Positions 44,559 to 56,872 of a DNA stretch of 64,000 bases are shown one piece after another. Numbering within the stretch: the first letter of the stretch is position 1; the number at the start of each line of letters is the position of its first letter. The notes under the pieces are model-generated. The model made no database searches. It had not been told where the DNA came from and worked only from the letters and a program-made list of their open reading frames with translations. Made by a program: the position numbers and the translations under genes. Source of the DNA: Marinilactibacillus piezotolerans. Lineage in GTDB: Bacteria; Bacillota; Bacilli; Lactobacillales; Carnobacteriaceae_A. The stretch spans positions 992,001-1,056,000 of the forward strand of contig NZ_FWDP01000004.1 in NCBI RefSeq assembly GCF_900169305.1, read 5' to 3'.

Positions 44559-45677
44559 CTATAATTTAAACAGATTAAATTCAAAATGCATTCCATTTAT
44601 TATTAAAGCCATTTCATTAAAAGGACTTAAAAACGAAGTATAGCTTTCAATCATAGAGTTTTTTTGGTGTTCATTCAGGGCTTCAATGCTACTAGGACGA
44701 AAATACAAATCTTCTGTACAATTGAATATTGTATAACTTAAGTAATCCAACAGTTCTTCTTCAGTAGAATCTCTTAACTGCGCAAAAAGCACTTTATAAT
44801 TGTTATCTATATATTTATTGTACGAAATTACAATATTAGTTTTTCCCTCTACAGGGAATACATTTATAAACACACCTGGAATTACAATATCTTCATCTAG
44901 ATTATAAATATCATGTAGTGTATTGTTTCTCATGTCCTTAGATATAGTAAAATATGAGGAAACCGCGAAATTAATTTCGTAATTCAGTACATAAACAAAA
45001 CTTTCTATCGTTGAAAAATTTTGATTATTAAAATTATTTTTCAGTAACTCACATTCCAATTCATCATCTTTCATGTCTAGCTGTGCAGTACGATACATTA
45101 TAATAGCTTGAGGATCAAGTAGTGAACTTGGATATTTTTTAAAAGCATTTCTAAGGATACTCATCTTTCTGATTACCTTATGATATGCTACAAAAAATGC
45201 TCTATATGCTAATAAAAAGTTTTGTTGCTCAGTATTTTCGTATGTATTTTGCTCAATTGGTTTAAATATCTCTGTATCATGATAGTCACAAAAACCAAAA
45301 AATGTGCTAGCTTTATTTTTGCTAATTTTATTAAATTTGGGTTTTACACTACTATTTATTACTGATGCTTCTATATTGTATACATGTCCTTCTTCGCTGA
45401 TTCTATTTAAAATTCTGTTGTTTTGGATAGAGTGGGCTGACTTTATATTTCCTTTACAGTCATCATTTTCCGCGAAACAAATTTTAAAATCGGTCTCTCG
45501 CCAATTTGTCTTCAGCAGATTTTGCAGCCTACTGTCATTAAATGTGCGGTATGTATTCTCTTCTCTTAAAAACTGTTTAGCCTTTTTAAAACAACAAAAT
45601 TTAAACTTCTTGTCAGATCCACAAGGGCAACTTTCATATGGGTTTAAACTAATATTTCTATCAATGATTTTCAACAT
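44559..45677 (-). CDS. SEC-C motif / HNH-like zinc protein
   Basis: A 372-aa protein. A SEC-C zinc knuckle is near the N-terminus (CPCGSDKKFKFCC, residues 17-29). Next are CFAENDDCKGNIKSAHSIQNNRI (67-88) and later FFGFCDYHDTEIFKPIE: together Cys, Cys, His and Cys-x-x-His look like an HNH-type zinc site. The rest is helical. Proteins with this layout occur in defence-rich islands and are poorly known. GGAGGTGAGC precedes the ATG at 45677; the longer frame to 45749 is not likely. Confidence 0.7.
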   Translation of the reverse strand: MLKIIDRNISLNPYESCPCGSDKKFKFCCFKKAKQFLREENTYRTFNDSRLQNLLKTNWRETDFKICFAENDDCKGNIKSAHSIQNNRILNRISEEGHVYNIEASVINSSVKPKFNKISKNKASTFFGFCDYHDTEIFKPIEQNTYENTEQQNFLLAYRAFFVAYHKVIRKMSILRNAFKKYPSSLLDPQAIIMYRTAQLDMKDDELECELLKNNFNNQNFSTIESFVYVLNYEINFAVSSYFTISKDMRNNTLHDIYNLDEDIVIPGVFINVFPVEGKTNIVISYNKYIDNNYKVLFAQLRDSTEEELLDYLSYTIFNCTEDLYFRPSSIEALNEHQKNSMIESYTSFLSPFNEMALIINGMHFEFNLFKL

Positions 45678-45839
45678 GCTCACCTCCATCAATATTATAT
45701 CCGTTTCGATTTTTTGAAGTAATATGATTATCAATAAATTAAAATCCAAAACTACTCTTTATTTCTTTTTGCTACACGTTTTCTTGTATTATGCTATGCA
45801 GCTTCCTTTATTTGTTTATCGAAATCATTATTAGGATTT

Positions 45840-46151
45840 TTAAATTCTTCTTTTAAAAAACTTAATGTTATTTTTTATAGCAGAATTTTGTTCTATAATT
45901 TTGGTACTCTCTACTTTAGCTTTTAATTTTTCTTTAGTTATTTCTAAATCCTTTTCTTTTGTTTGAATTTCTTTCCAAAATTCTAATTCCTTAAATTCCA
46001 TTTCATGTTCATGGTTGTATTTTATGCAAGTTTTCTAATGCATTATGTTTTTCTTTCTTTTTTGATTTACTCGTTAGGATATAACTAACATAAGGGGCTG
46101 CAATTGCCTCCCTATTATTCCCAAAATGCCAACAATAATTGTGTCACTCAT
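45840..46151 (-). pseudogene. Frameshifted small membrane/coiled-coil gene
   Basis: On the minus strand ATG at 46151 gives MSDTIIVGILGIIG, then the sense continues in another frame as AIAAPYVSYILTSKSKKKEK and HNALENLHK, then shifts again to HEHEMEFKELEFWKEIQTKE and on to KFFKRRI and a stop at 45840. Read across two shifts, it is a protein with one membrane helix and a long charged coiled coil. No intact frame over 40 codons remains. Confidence 0.6.
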
Positions 46152-46271
46152 TTTTAGATTCAAATCCCTTCTTAGTAGCTTCTGTTTCGATTATCTATTG
46201 AATGTTTTAAAAAATGTTTATAGGTATTAGTCAACTTTAATGCGTATTTGCCCGTACTACTAAAATATCCG

Positions 46272-47750
46272 TTACTCATTGAAATCAAACATTAAGTCAC
46301 GCAAAACGCCCTTATAATTTGCTTCAACTAATTTATATTCTTCAGATTCTACGTTTATCAAGGCATTTAAAAGTAAAGCGTATAGCTGGTTGACTCTTGT
46401 TAAAGATTCATCTGAGTTTAATTCAATTTTATCTTTATATTTTAACAGGGTATCAAAATGTGGATTATATAAAATTGAAGTCATTATAGTTAATTCACTA
46501 TCTGGTAAAAATCCGAGCAGTTTTGACCTTAACTTGATGTACTCATCTAACTTTTGAGTTCTTGAGTTATCGCTTATTACAGATTCTCTTAATTCATCTA
46601 CAATTATCATTAAGTCTCCAATTGGTAAGGATAGTATATTAGAATTTTCAAGTTTATTAGCAAAACCAACAGGTAACTCAAAGCATACATTTAATAATAA
46701 TATCTCCTTATCTTCACCAAAATGTAAAGGTTTTCCTTGGTGCATGAAATTACCATTTTCAACTATATACTTTTTACCTTTATTTAGTTGTTTTGCAGCT
46801 TTTAATATTATCGAATCTAAATTTCTCTTTGTTGTACTTGTATTACCTTCGAGTCTGTAATCGTTATATAAAAGTCCACTTTTACATTCAACTAATATAA
46901 TTTTTGTATCAGTTTCAACGAGTAAATCGATTTCTCCATACTTGTACGTAAGATTTTTATAAATTGAAGATTCCGGTAAGGAAAAATCAAATATATAATA
47001 AGTAAGCTCTTCTAAAAACTCACCCTTATGTGCTTTGTATTTTTCATTCTCAGCCAACAAATAGTGAAAATTAGATATTAAGTGATTTCTATTAAAATAA
47101 TAATTAGTGAAAAATTTATCTGTCTTTTCTATTTTTATAAATGGCTTTTGTTGTATCTGCTTTATGAATGAATTTTTTGTACTTAAATCCAATTCTGACT
47201 CTTCAATTGAAAAATAATCAATATATTTTTCAATCATTTTCAAAGTAATTTCACGGTTTTCCATTTCATAATTTTTCATAATTTTTTTAACTTCTGCAAT
47301 ATTAAATAAAGTAGATTTATTTTGGGCTAAGAAAATGTACATTATCATAAATATAGACTCATCAAACCCATAATTTTCAATCAAGGTTGGCGAAAACTTA
47401 TCAAATAGCATGTGGAATAAATAAACAAGATGAATATCCGTTAGACTACCATTATATAGACTATATTCAGTAGAAGGAGCTTTCGATTCTACTAGCCTAA
47501 CAATAGATAATTTATCAGAAATAGTAGTTAACACTTTGAAGTCTAGTATTTTCGTACCTCTCGAATATTTAAAAATTAGGTAAACAATATCCATAATATC
47601 ATTTTCATCAATTGCTACATATGAGCCTGATGAACTGATGTTATTTTCCTTTCTAAGCATTGAAACTAGAATTGATAAACTATTTGTTTTTTCCCAAGAT
47701 GATATTTCTGAAATAATATTTGTTTTTAAAGGTTCAATTATTTCATCCAA
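46272..47750 (-). CDS. PD-(D/E)XK nuclease-like protein, unknown family
   Basis: A 492-aa protein. In the middle lies a complete PD-(D/E)XK core: GEFLEEL (Glu244, Glu247), YGEIDLLVET (Asp275), ILVECKSG (Glu288-x-Lys290) and the helix AAKQLNKGKKYI. The first ~230 residues are helical with no recognised fold and may sense or bind; the last 100 are also helical. The core resembles NERD- or Mrr-like restriction enzymes. TTG start with AAGGGGG 7-8 bases before. It lies at the edge of the accessory island, next to suf. Function unknown; DNA cleavage is a fair inference. Confidence 0.7.
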   Translation of the reverse strand: MDEIIEPLKTNIISEISSWEKTNSLSILVSMLRKENNISSSGSYVAIDENDIMDIVYLIFKYSRGTKILDFKVLTTISDKLSIVRLVESKAPSTEYSLYNGSLTDIHLVYLFHMLFDKFSPTLIENYGFDESIFMIMYIFLAQNKSTLFNIAEVKKIMKNYEMENREITLKMIEKYIDYFSIEESELDLSTKNSFIKQIQQKPFIKIEKTDKFFTNYYFNRNHLISNFHYLLAENEKYKAHKGEFLEELTYYIFDFSLPESSIYKNLTYKYGEIDLLVETDTKIILVECKSGLLYNDYRLEGNTSTTKRNLDSIILKAAKQLNKGKKYIVENGNFMHQGKPLHFGEDKEILLLNVCFELPVGFANKLENSNILSLPIGDLMIIVDELRESVISDNSRTQKLDEYIKLRSKLLGFLPDSELTIMTSILYNPHFDTLLKYKDKIELNSDESLTRVNQLYALLLNALINVESEEYKLVEANYKGVLRDLMFDFNE

Positions 47751-47760
47751 TTCTATTCCC

Positions 47761-48220
47761 CCTTAATTTTGATTAATTTCTCGTAGTAAAATTCACCCCA
47801 TCTTAATTATTTAAAGTTATCTTTACATACCCTAGCCTATTTAATTTTTGTGCAAATTAACCGGAATTGGTATCCAAAATTTTACTTAGACACAAATTTT
47901 TTAGTTCCTCTGCTTCAACTAAGTTTCCTTTATAAAATAATTTAACTTCATGGTCTAATTACTCTATTGAAAGCGTTGTTCAAATTTTTCTTTACACTTC
48001 ATCCTTACTTTAAAAAGCCTCACCATTTATGATACATCTCAAAAATATCTACTTCTAAACCTCATTTTAATCTTTCTCGTCTACGTTAATTTTATCACTT
48101 TTTTATAATCCGATTCTATGTATATTCGAATTAATTATAACTTTTTCTTTAAATTAAAAATCCCCATATCAATTATAGGGTTAGTTAATTGATTAGCAAT
48201 TACTTTTATAAATTCACATA
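47761..48220 (-). other. AT-rich gap with probable gene remnant
   Basis: Minus strand at 47827-47955 reads DHEVKLFYKGNLVEAEELKN..., one stop, then FAQKLNRLGY, which looks like a decayed coding region. Nothing can be assigned. The rest of the gap has no feature. Confidence 0.3.
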
Positions 48221-48221
48221 T

Positions 48222-48268
48222 ATATAAGAGCTTGAAACACACTCTATTAAGGTTTCAAGCTCTTACTT
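48222..48268 (-). terminator. Terminator of the suf operon
   Basis: TAAGAGCTTGAAAC/GTTTCAAGCTCTTA, a 14-bp perfect stem about 10 bp after the sufB stop. Confidence 0.8.
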
Positions 48269-48276
48269 ATATTTTT

Positions 48277-49671
48277 TTACCCCACTGACCCTTCCATCTC
48301 ATAACTGATCAATCGGTTCAATTCAACTGCATATTCCATTGGAAGTTCTTTCGTGAAGGGTTCTACGAATCCCATGACGATCATTTCTGTGGCGGTTTCT
48401 TCGTCTAGACCGCGGCTCATGAGGTAGTAGAGTTGTTCTTCTGATATTTTAGATACTTTTGCTTCGTGTTCTAATGCGACGTTTGAGTTGTGGATTTCGT
48501 TGAACGGGATGGTGTCGGATTTCGACTTGTCATCCATGATGATCGTATCACACTCGATGTGTGAGATTGATCCGCCGGAATTTTTTCCGAAGGTCACTTG
48601 TCCGCGGTAGTTCACTTCTCCGCCGTCTTTAGCGATGGATTTAGAGACGATCGAGCTGGATGTGTTCGGTGCGTTGTGGATCATTTTTGCGCCGGTATCC
48701 TGCACTTGTCCTTCACCTGCCATGGCGATAGACATAGTCGTTCCGCGTGCGCCGCGTCCGTTTAAGTGGATGCTTGGGTATTTCATGGTGGTTTTTGCAC
48801 CCAGGTTTCCATCGATCCATTCAACGGTTGCGCCTTCTGCGGCTGTGGCACGTTTCGTCACCAGATTATAGACATTGTCAGACCAGTTCTGGATCGTCGT
48901 ATAACGGCAGTAGGCATCTTTTTTAACGATGATTTCTACAACTGCGGCATGCAGCGAGCTTTCAGAGAATGTTGGTGCAGTACACCCTTCTACATAATGC
49001 ACACTGGCGCCTTCGTCTACTACGATCAGTGTCCGTTCAAATTGGCCCATTGCTTCATCATTAATACGGAAGTACATCTGAAGCGGCACGTCACAGCGTA
49101 CGCCTTTTGGTACATAGATGAACGTTCCACCTGACCAGACGGCTGAGTTCAATGCTGCCAGTTTGTTATCGGTTGGCGGTACGACGGTTCCAAAGTGTTC
49201 TTTGAAGATTTCCGGATACTCTTTTAACGCAGTATCAGTGTCGGTGAAGACGATCCCCAGTTTTTCATATTCTTCTTTCATATTGTGGTAAACCACTTCT
49301 GATTCATACTGTGCCCCTGAACCTGCCAAGAATTGACGCTCGGCTTCCGGAACGCCTAGACGATCAAAAGTTTCTTTGATTTTTTCCGGTACGTCATCCC
49401 AGCTGCGCTCTGGTCTTTCGCTGGACTTACGGTAATACGTAATATTATCAAAATCAACTTCTGAAAGATCTGCGCCCCATTCTGGCATTGGACGTTTCAG
49501 AAAGTGGTCATAAGATTTCAAACGGTAATCCAGCATCCATTGCGGTTCTTCTTTGCGTTTTGAAATGTCTCGGATGATCTCTTCTGTCAGTCCTTTACCT
49601 GTATCGTAAATCGACTCGACATCATCGTGGAACCCGTATTGGTATTCGCTTTTTTCTGGTACATTCACCAT
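48277..49671 (-). CDS. sufB: Fe-S cluster assembly scaffold SufB
   Basis: A 464-aa SufB, the scaffold of the SufBCD complex that builds Fe-S clusters on the ATPase SufC. Beta-helix core with [37 protein letters not shown] and [19 protein letters not shown]. Full family length. Last gene of sufC-sufD-sufS-sufU-sufB, the usual order in Firmicutes. GAGAGGGGAACGCAATC precedes the ATG. Confidence 0.97.
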   Translation of the reverse strand: MVNVPEKSEYQYGFHDDVESIYDTGKGLTEEIIRDISKRKEEPQWMLDYRLKSYDHFLKRPMPEWGADLSEVDFDNITYYRKSSERPERSWDDVPEKIKETFDRLGVPEAERQFLAGSGAQYESEVVYHNMKEEYEKLGIVFTDTDTALKEYPEIFKEHFGTVVPPTDNKLAALNSAVWSGGTFIYVPKGVRCDVPLQMYFRINDEAMGQFERTLIVVDEGASVHYVEGCTAPTFSESSLHAAVVEIIVKKDAYCRYTTIQNWSDNVYNLVTKRATAAEGATVEWIDGNLGAKTTMKYPSIHLNGRGARGTTMSIAMAGEGQVQDTGAKMIHNAPNTSSSIVSKSIAKDGGEVNYRGQVTFGKNSGGSISHIECDTIIMDDKSKSDTIPFNEIHNSNVALEHEAKVSKISEEQLYYLMSRGLDEETATEMIVMGFVEPFTKELPMEYAVELNRLISYEMEGSVG

Positions 49672-49727
49672 GATTGCGTTCCCCTCTCGTGATTAGTTGT
49701 TCTTCTCTAAGTGTTGACTCGTCAGGT

Positions 49728-52724
<2,997 letters not shown>

Positions 52725-52742
52725 ATGATTGGCCTCCTCTTT

Positions 52743-53519
52743 TTATTCGTGTTCTTCCGCGTTGTACTCGATACCCAGTTCTTCCATTAAACCTTTATAG
52801 CCTTCAGCTTCCAGTTGGTGCGCTAGCTCTGCGCCACCGGTTTTCACGACACGTCCATCCATCATGATGTGTACGACATCTGGTGTGATGTAGTTCAAGA
52901 GTCTTTGGTAATGGGTAATGATCAATGAACCAAAGTTGTCGCCGCGCATTTCATTCACGCCTTTGGAAACGACTTGCAAGGCATCGATATCTAGACCTGA
53001 ATCGATTTCATCTAAGATCGCAAAAGTCGGTTCGATCATCAGTAATTGCAGGATCTCATTGCGTTTTTTCTCTCCGCCTGAGAATCCTTCATTTAGATAA
53101 CGTTCTGCCATTTCTTCCGGCATATCTAATAGCGCCATTTTTTCATCCAGTTTTTTGATAAAGTCCATAACACCGATCTTATCGCCTTCTTCCCGGCGGG
53201 AGTTGATTGCTGCCCGCATAAATTCTGCGTTTGTGATTCCAGCGATCTCGCTAGGATATTGAACCGCTAAAAACAGTCCAGCTCGCGCGCGTTCGTCAAC
53301 TTCCAGTTCAAGAACGTTTTCTCCGTCCAGCAACACTTCTCCTTCAGTGACTTCATAGCTCGGGTGTCCCATGATGGCAGCTGAAAGCGTAGATTTCCCT
53401 GTTCCGTTGGGTCCCATGATGGCATGGATTTCACCTGTCTGCATTTTCAAGTTGACGCCTTTTAAAATTTCTTTGTCTTCAATGGATACATGTAAATTCT
53501 TGATTTCTAATACTGCCAT
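52743..53519 (-). CDS. sufC: Suf complex ATPase SufC
   Basis: A 258-aa ABC-type ATPase without membrane domain. Walker A GPNGTGKST, signature FSGGEKKRNEI and Walker B FAILDEIDSGLDIDAL. It drives conformational change of SufBD during cluster assembly. First gene of the operon with GGAAGGTACATA upstream and a clear promoter at 53602-53630. Confidence 0.97.
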   Translation of the reverse strand: MAVLEIKNLHVSIEDKEILKGVNLKMQTGEIHAIMGPNGTGKSTLSAAIMGHPSYEVTEGEVLLDGENVLELEVDERARAGLFLAVQYPSEIAGITNAEFMRAAINSRREEGDKIGVMDFIKKLDEKMALLDMPEEMAERYLNEGFSGGEKKRNEILQLLMIEPTFAILDEIDSGLDIDALQVVSKGVNEMRGDNFGSLIITHYQRLLNYITPDVVHIMMDGRVVKTGGAELAHQLEAEGYKGLMEELGIEYNAEEHE

Positions 53520-53601
53520 TATGTACCTTCCTTTTCTTTGTCAGATTTTTTGAGGTATTGTCTTGTTATACAAGCGGTTTCCGCTTTGCGTATACTCTTA
53601 C

Positions 53602-53630
53602 ATTTTAGTCTAATCAATAGACCATATCAA
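53602..53630 (-). promoter_or_regulatory. Promoter of the suf operon
   Basis: Minus strand -35 TTGATA (53625-53630), 17-bp spacer, -10 TAAAAT (53602-53607). A small hairpin AAGCGG/CCGCTT lies in the leader near 53573-53588. Confidence 0.8.
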
Positions 53631-53776
53631 GAACAATGACTAGGCATAAAATGCTTGAATCGTTAAAAAGACGATTACATCAAGGTTTCCAGTTTATAAA
53701 AATGATTATTTAGTAACGAGTACAAATTATTCGGCACTAAAAAATTCAATACTGCAGCGTCAAAGACCAGATTTTG

Positions 53777-53785
53777 TGCTATACT
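53777..53785 (+). promoter_or_regulatory. Extended -10 promoter of fluoride riboswitch transcript
   Basis: TGC TATACT at 53777-53785 is an extended -10 box; no good -35 lies 17 bp upstream. Transcription would start about 5-8 bases before the aptamer. Confidence 0.5.
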
Positions 53786-53795
53786 ATACTCAAAT

Positions 53796-53851
53796 GGGAA
53801 TGAGGTTCTCCCAAGGCGATGCCTAAACTGCTGAAAAGCTGATGACTTCTG
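53796..53851 (+). ncRNA. Fluoride riboswitch (crcB RNA)
   Basis: GGGAATGAGGTTCTCCC, then TAAACTGC-TGAAAA-GCTGATGACTTCT, matches the fluoride aptamer with conserved ATGAGG, AAACTGC and GCTGATGNCTTCT blocks (compare Thermotoga petrophila). Unusual: a small extra hairpin GGC-GAT-GCC is inserted between the first stem and AAACTGC. It is followed by a terminator and a cation/proton antiporter gene, a known class of fluoride-controlled gene. Confidence 0.8.
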
Positions 53852-53888
53852 TGATGACACTGTTCATCCCGGAGTCTCGGCTTTTTTT
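53844..53888 (+). terminator. Fluoride riboswitch terminator
   Basis: GACTTC (53844-53849), also part of the aptamer, pairs with GGAGTC (53871-53876); an inner GATGA/TCATC hairpin sits inside and TTTTTTT follows. The sharing of GACTTC makes aptamer and terminator exclusive. Confidence 0.7.
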
Positions 53889-53950
53889 GATGCTTTGTTT
53901 ATGGATGGTCTGTCATCTTAAATCATTTTACCGTGAGAGGATTGAAAGAG

Positions 53951-55129
53951 ATGTTAACGAGTTTGGCTTTGATTTTTTTAGTGGGGTTGTTATTGAGCGG
54001 GGCTTTCAAGAAGTTGGCACTGCCAGGACTGATCGGGATGATTATTGCGGGTATGCTGCTGGGACCGAATGGACTGGATTGGCTGGATCCTTCGCTGCTT
54101 TCCATTTCTTCCAGTTTGAGAGAAATGGCATTGGTCATTATTTTAACTCGTGCAGGATTGTCTTTAAACGTAGAAGAACTGAAAAAAATCGGTTTGCCGG
54201 CGATTTTAATGAGTTTTGTGCCGGCAATCTTAGAGATTTCAGCGATCACCGTGTTGGCGCCGCTGTTCTTTGATCTTTCTTATATCGAGTCTGCATTGAT
54301 GGGGACAGTAGTGGCGGCCGTTTCGCCAGCCGTTATCGTGCCATTGATGTTGAAGATCAAAGCTCAAGGATATGGTCAGAAAAGAGGCATTCCCCAACTA
54401 GTCTTAGCCGGTGCTTCCCTGGATGATATTTTTGTGATCGTCTTGTTTTATGCTTTCTTGTCTCTTGCTTCGGGCGGAGCGGTAACGGCCAGTCATTTTT
54501 TCACGATTCCTGTTTCGATTATTTTGGGCATCCTCGTGGGAATCATTGTCGGCTGGTTGCTCGGTCAGTGTTTTAAACTCATAAAAATGAACCAGATTGT
54601 GCAAGTACTCATCGTGATCAGTGTTTCGTTTTTATTGCTGGCATTAGAGGACAGTTTGGAAGGATTCATCCCTGTATCGGGACTATTGAGTATCATGAGT
54701 CTTGGAATTGTTCTGCATCAGTTCTTTCCTGCTGTCGCCGGTAATCTTTCTCCTGTTTACAGCAAGCTCTGGATTGGCGCTGAAATTTTGCTTTTTGTCT
54801 TGGTCGGAACAACGGTCAACTTGTCCTATGCTGCAGCTGCCGGCGTATCAGCCGTTTTACTGATTCTATTCGCGTTAGTCTTCAGAATCACAGGCGTTTA
54901 TCTCAGCCTGATCCCTTCGTCGTTGACCCGTAAGGAAAAGGGATTTACCATGATGGCTTATACACCGAAAGCGACGGTACAAGCGGCTATCGGCAGCATT
55001 CCGTTGTCGATGGGCTTATCCAGCGGTTCGCTGATCGTAACGGTAGCGGTTCTCTCTATTCTGATTACTGCACCTTTTGGGTCTATTCTGATTGAACAGT
55101 CCTATAAAAAACTGCTGCAGCGAGATTGA
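53951..55129 (+). CDS. Cation/proton antiporter, fluoride-riboswitch controlled
   Basis: A 392-aa CPA-family (NhaP/KefB-like) antiporter with about 12 helices and no cytosolic tail. Conserved: GLIGMIIAGMLLGPNGLDW, ALVIILTRAGLSL, ASLDDIFVIVLF (the Asp-Asp ion site), and TPKATVQAAIGSIPLS. Start ATG 53951 after GAGAGGATTGAAAGAG; an in-frame GTG at 53933 lies before the RBS. A fluoride riboswitch controls it, so it probably helps cells to cope with fluoride and the pH load that HF brings, perhaps as Na+/H+ exchange. It is not the Fluc or CLC-F channel. Confidence 0.85.
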   Translation: MLTSLALIFLVGLLLSGAFKKLALPGLIGMIIAGMLLGPNGLDWLDPSLLSISSSLREMALVIILTRAGLSLNVEELKKIGLPAILMSFVPAILEISAITVLAPLFFDLSYIESALMGTVVAAVSPAVIVPLMLKIKAQGYGQKRGIPQLVLAGASLDDIFVIVLFYAFLSLASGGAVTASHFFTIPVSIILGILVGIIVGWLLGQCFKLIKMNQIVQVLIVISVSFLLLALEDSLEGFIPVSGLLSIMSLGIVLHQFFPAVAGNLSPVYSKLWIGAEILLFVLVGTTVNLSYAAAAGVSAVLLILFALVFRITGVYLSLIPSSLTRKEKGFTMMAYTPKATVQAAIGSIPLSMGLSSGSLIVTVAVLSILITAPFGSILIEQSYKKLLQRD

Positions 55130-55178
55130 CGTTTATGGATAAAACCAGAATTAAAGTGATGCTCACTTTCAGATCCGT

Positions 55179-55208
55179 TTGTCAAAGGATTCTTCTATAA
55201 GCTATACT
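55179..55208 (+). promoter_or_regulatory. Promoter of the amidohydrolase gene
   Basis: -35 TTGTCA (55179-55184), 18-bp spacer, -10 TATACT (55203-55208). Confidence 0.65.
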
Positions 55209-55240
55209 ATAACTAAATGGGTGTAATGGAGGATGAAAGA

Positions 55241-55981
55241 ATGAAACCAGTTATTGGAATTCCCGGAAATGTATTAACAAATTTTAGTCCGCAATATGAG
55301 AGCCTGCCCATCACCTACACGCCGCATGGATTTGTAGATGGCTTACAAGCTGCCGGCGCTTTGCCTGTCGTCTTCCCGATTTCAAACGAAGAAAATGCCA
55401 GACAATATGTTAAGAGTGTTGATGCGATTGTATTGGCTGGCGGCCAAGACGTTTCACCGCTGATTTACGGAGAAGAGCCGCATTTGAAGCTGCAAGCCAC
55501 AAGTCTGGAACGAGACCGTTTTGAAATGGCGGTCATCAAAGAAGCTTGGGCTGAAAACAAGCCTGTTTTGGCAATCTGCCGCGGTCTGCAGATTTTCAAT
55601 GTCGCTTTTGGCGGAACGCTGTATCAAGATGTCTCGCTTTATCCTGAAATTGGCGTGCAGCATGTGCAAGCTTCAACGCCGGAGACGGCTGCGCATTCTG
55701 TTACGATCGAAGCCGATTCCTGGCTGGGCGGACTTTATGGAAAACAGGCACATGTCAATTCCTATCACCATCAGGCAATCAAGCAACTGGCTGACGTTTT
55801 GCGTCCTGTTGCCTGGTCAAAAGATGGTCTAATCGAAGGATTTGAAAGCAATGATGACCAGCACATGACCATCGGTGTACAATGGCATCCTGAGTTGATG
55901 ATCAAGCAGAATCAAGCGGCTCAAGGATTATTCGATGCTTATGTACAAACCGTCATTGATTGGAAAAATCAATCGTCATAA
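55241..55981 (+). CDS. Class I glutamine amidotransferase-like hydrolase (PuuD family)
   Basis: A 246-aa cytoplasmic enzyme of the peptidase C26 group. The nucleophile elbow AICRGLQIFNVAFGG carries the Cys, and the His-Glu pair is in GVQWHPELM. This matches gamma-glutamyl-gamma-aminobutyrate hydrolase (PuuD) or similar gamma-Glu hydrolases. No other putrescine genes are near, so the substrate is open. GGAGG lies before ATG 55241 rather than the upstream ATG at 55217. Monocistronic. Confidence 0.88.
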   Translation: MKPVIGIPGNVLTNFSPQYESLPITYTPHGFVDGLQAAGALPVVFPISNEENARQYVKSVDAIVLAGGQDVSPLIYGEEPHLKLQATSLERDRFEMAVIKEAWAENKPVLAICRGLQIFNVAFGGTLYQDVSLYPEIGVQHVQASTPETAAHSVTIEADSWLGGLYGKQAHVNSYHHQAIKQLADVLRPVAWSKDGLIEGFESNDDQHMTIGVQWHPELMIKQNQAAQGLFDAYVQTVIDWKNQSS

Positions 55982-55999
55982 AAGTCAAACTAATTCAAA

Positions 56000-56030
56000 G
56001 CAGCCGAGATTGAATCGTCCCGGCTGCTGT
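56000..56030 (+). terminator. Terminator after the PuuD-like gene
   Basis: GCAGCCG/CGGCTGC arms with TGTTTTATTTT after; it may also end the convergent GNAT gene. Confidence 0.8.
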
Positions 56031-56036
56031 TTTATT

Positions 56037-56816
56037 TTATCCTTTTTTACGGGTCGTAACATAATACGTATCGTACGGTTCTTTCAAAATATAGCCCAAA
56101 TGCTGTGCCAGTTTTACAGAACCGATATTATCGGCATCCCAGTTTGGATACAGCTGGCGGTCTAAGCAGTCCAGTATCAAAGCGGCTGAAGCAACTGCAG
56201 CTAGCCCTTTTCTTCTATAATCTGAATGCGTCCCGACTTCTATTTCGATCCCTTCATCATAAACACTGAAGCTGGAAGCCCCGCTGACAACTTTATCTTC
56301 GTGAATGACTGCATAGCCGATTCCTCTATTTAAAAAGTCTTTCGCAGATTCAAAGTTTCCGGTAAAGTCTTCTGATAGAGCATGCAACGAGGGCATTTCA
56401 ATGACCGTCTCATCGAGTTTACGGACAGTATAATCTGACGGCAATTGATTGACCAGGTTTTGCAGGTGCTGGCGGTCAAAAGCATCTGAACTGTTTTCAA
56501 ATCGGTATCTTGAGTATTTTTCAAAAGCTTCTGCGTGAACCGTTTCGATTAGTTGTTGCCATTCTTCTGATTCCGTAGTGATGAGAACATCTTCTGGTAT
56601 GTTGCGCAGCAAAGCTTCCACTGCTGGTGTATTCGGATCTCCTGCGAAGAAGGTAAAGATACTGACGGTAATCTGAGCTGCAGTGGGATGATGTAGATCA
56701 TCGACCCATGCTTCCCCCATATGTCCTTCCAGATAGCTGCGGATCAATGTATCTTCAAAGGCTTCGAAAAACGGCTTGACCAGTTGGCGCTGATTTTCAG
56801 GTACTTTTGTAATCAT
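56037..56816 (-). CDS. GNAT acetyltransferase (ZmaR-like)
   Basis: A 259-aa protein of the GNAT_acetyltran group. The N-terminal half (residues 1-130) is a partner domain; the second half is GNAT with IEIEVGTHSDYRRKGLAAVASAALI (CoA loop) and NIGSVKLAQHLGY. Members acetylate small amines and include zwittermicin resistance proteins. Neighbour is an alpha/beta hydrolase on the same strand 57 bp upstream. Substrate unknown. Confidence 0.8.
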   Translation of the reverse strand: MITKVPENQRQLVKPFFEAFEDTLIRSYLEGHMGEAWVDDLHHPTAAQITVSIFTFFAGDPNTPAVEALLRNIPEDVLITTESEEWQQLIETVHAEAFEKYSRYRFENSSDAFDRQHLQNLVNQLPSDYTVRKLDETVIEMPSLHALSEDFTGNFESAKDFLNRGIGYAVIHEDKVVSGASSFSVYDEGIEIEVGTHSDYRRKGLAAVASAALILDCLDRQLYPNWDADNIGSVKLAQHLGYILKEPYDTYYVTTRKKG

Positions 56817-56872
56817 AAGGTTTCCTTCTCTCTTTTAATAATGAAATTCCAAAAAACTGATAATAGATGAGG

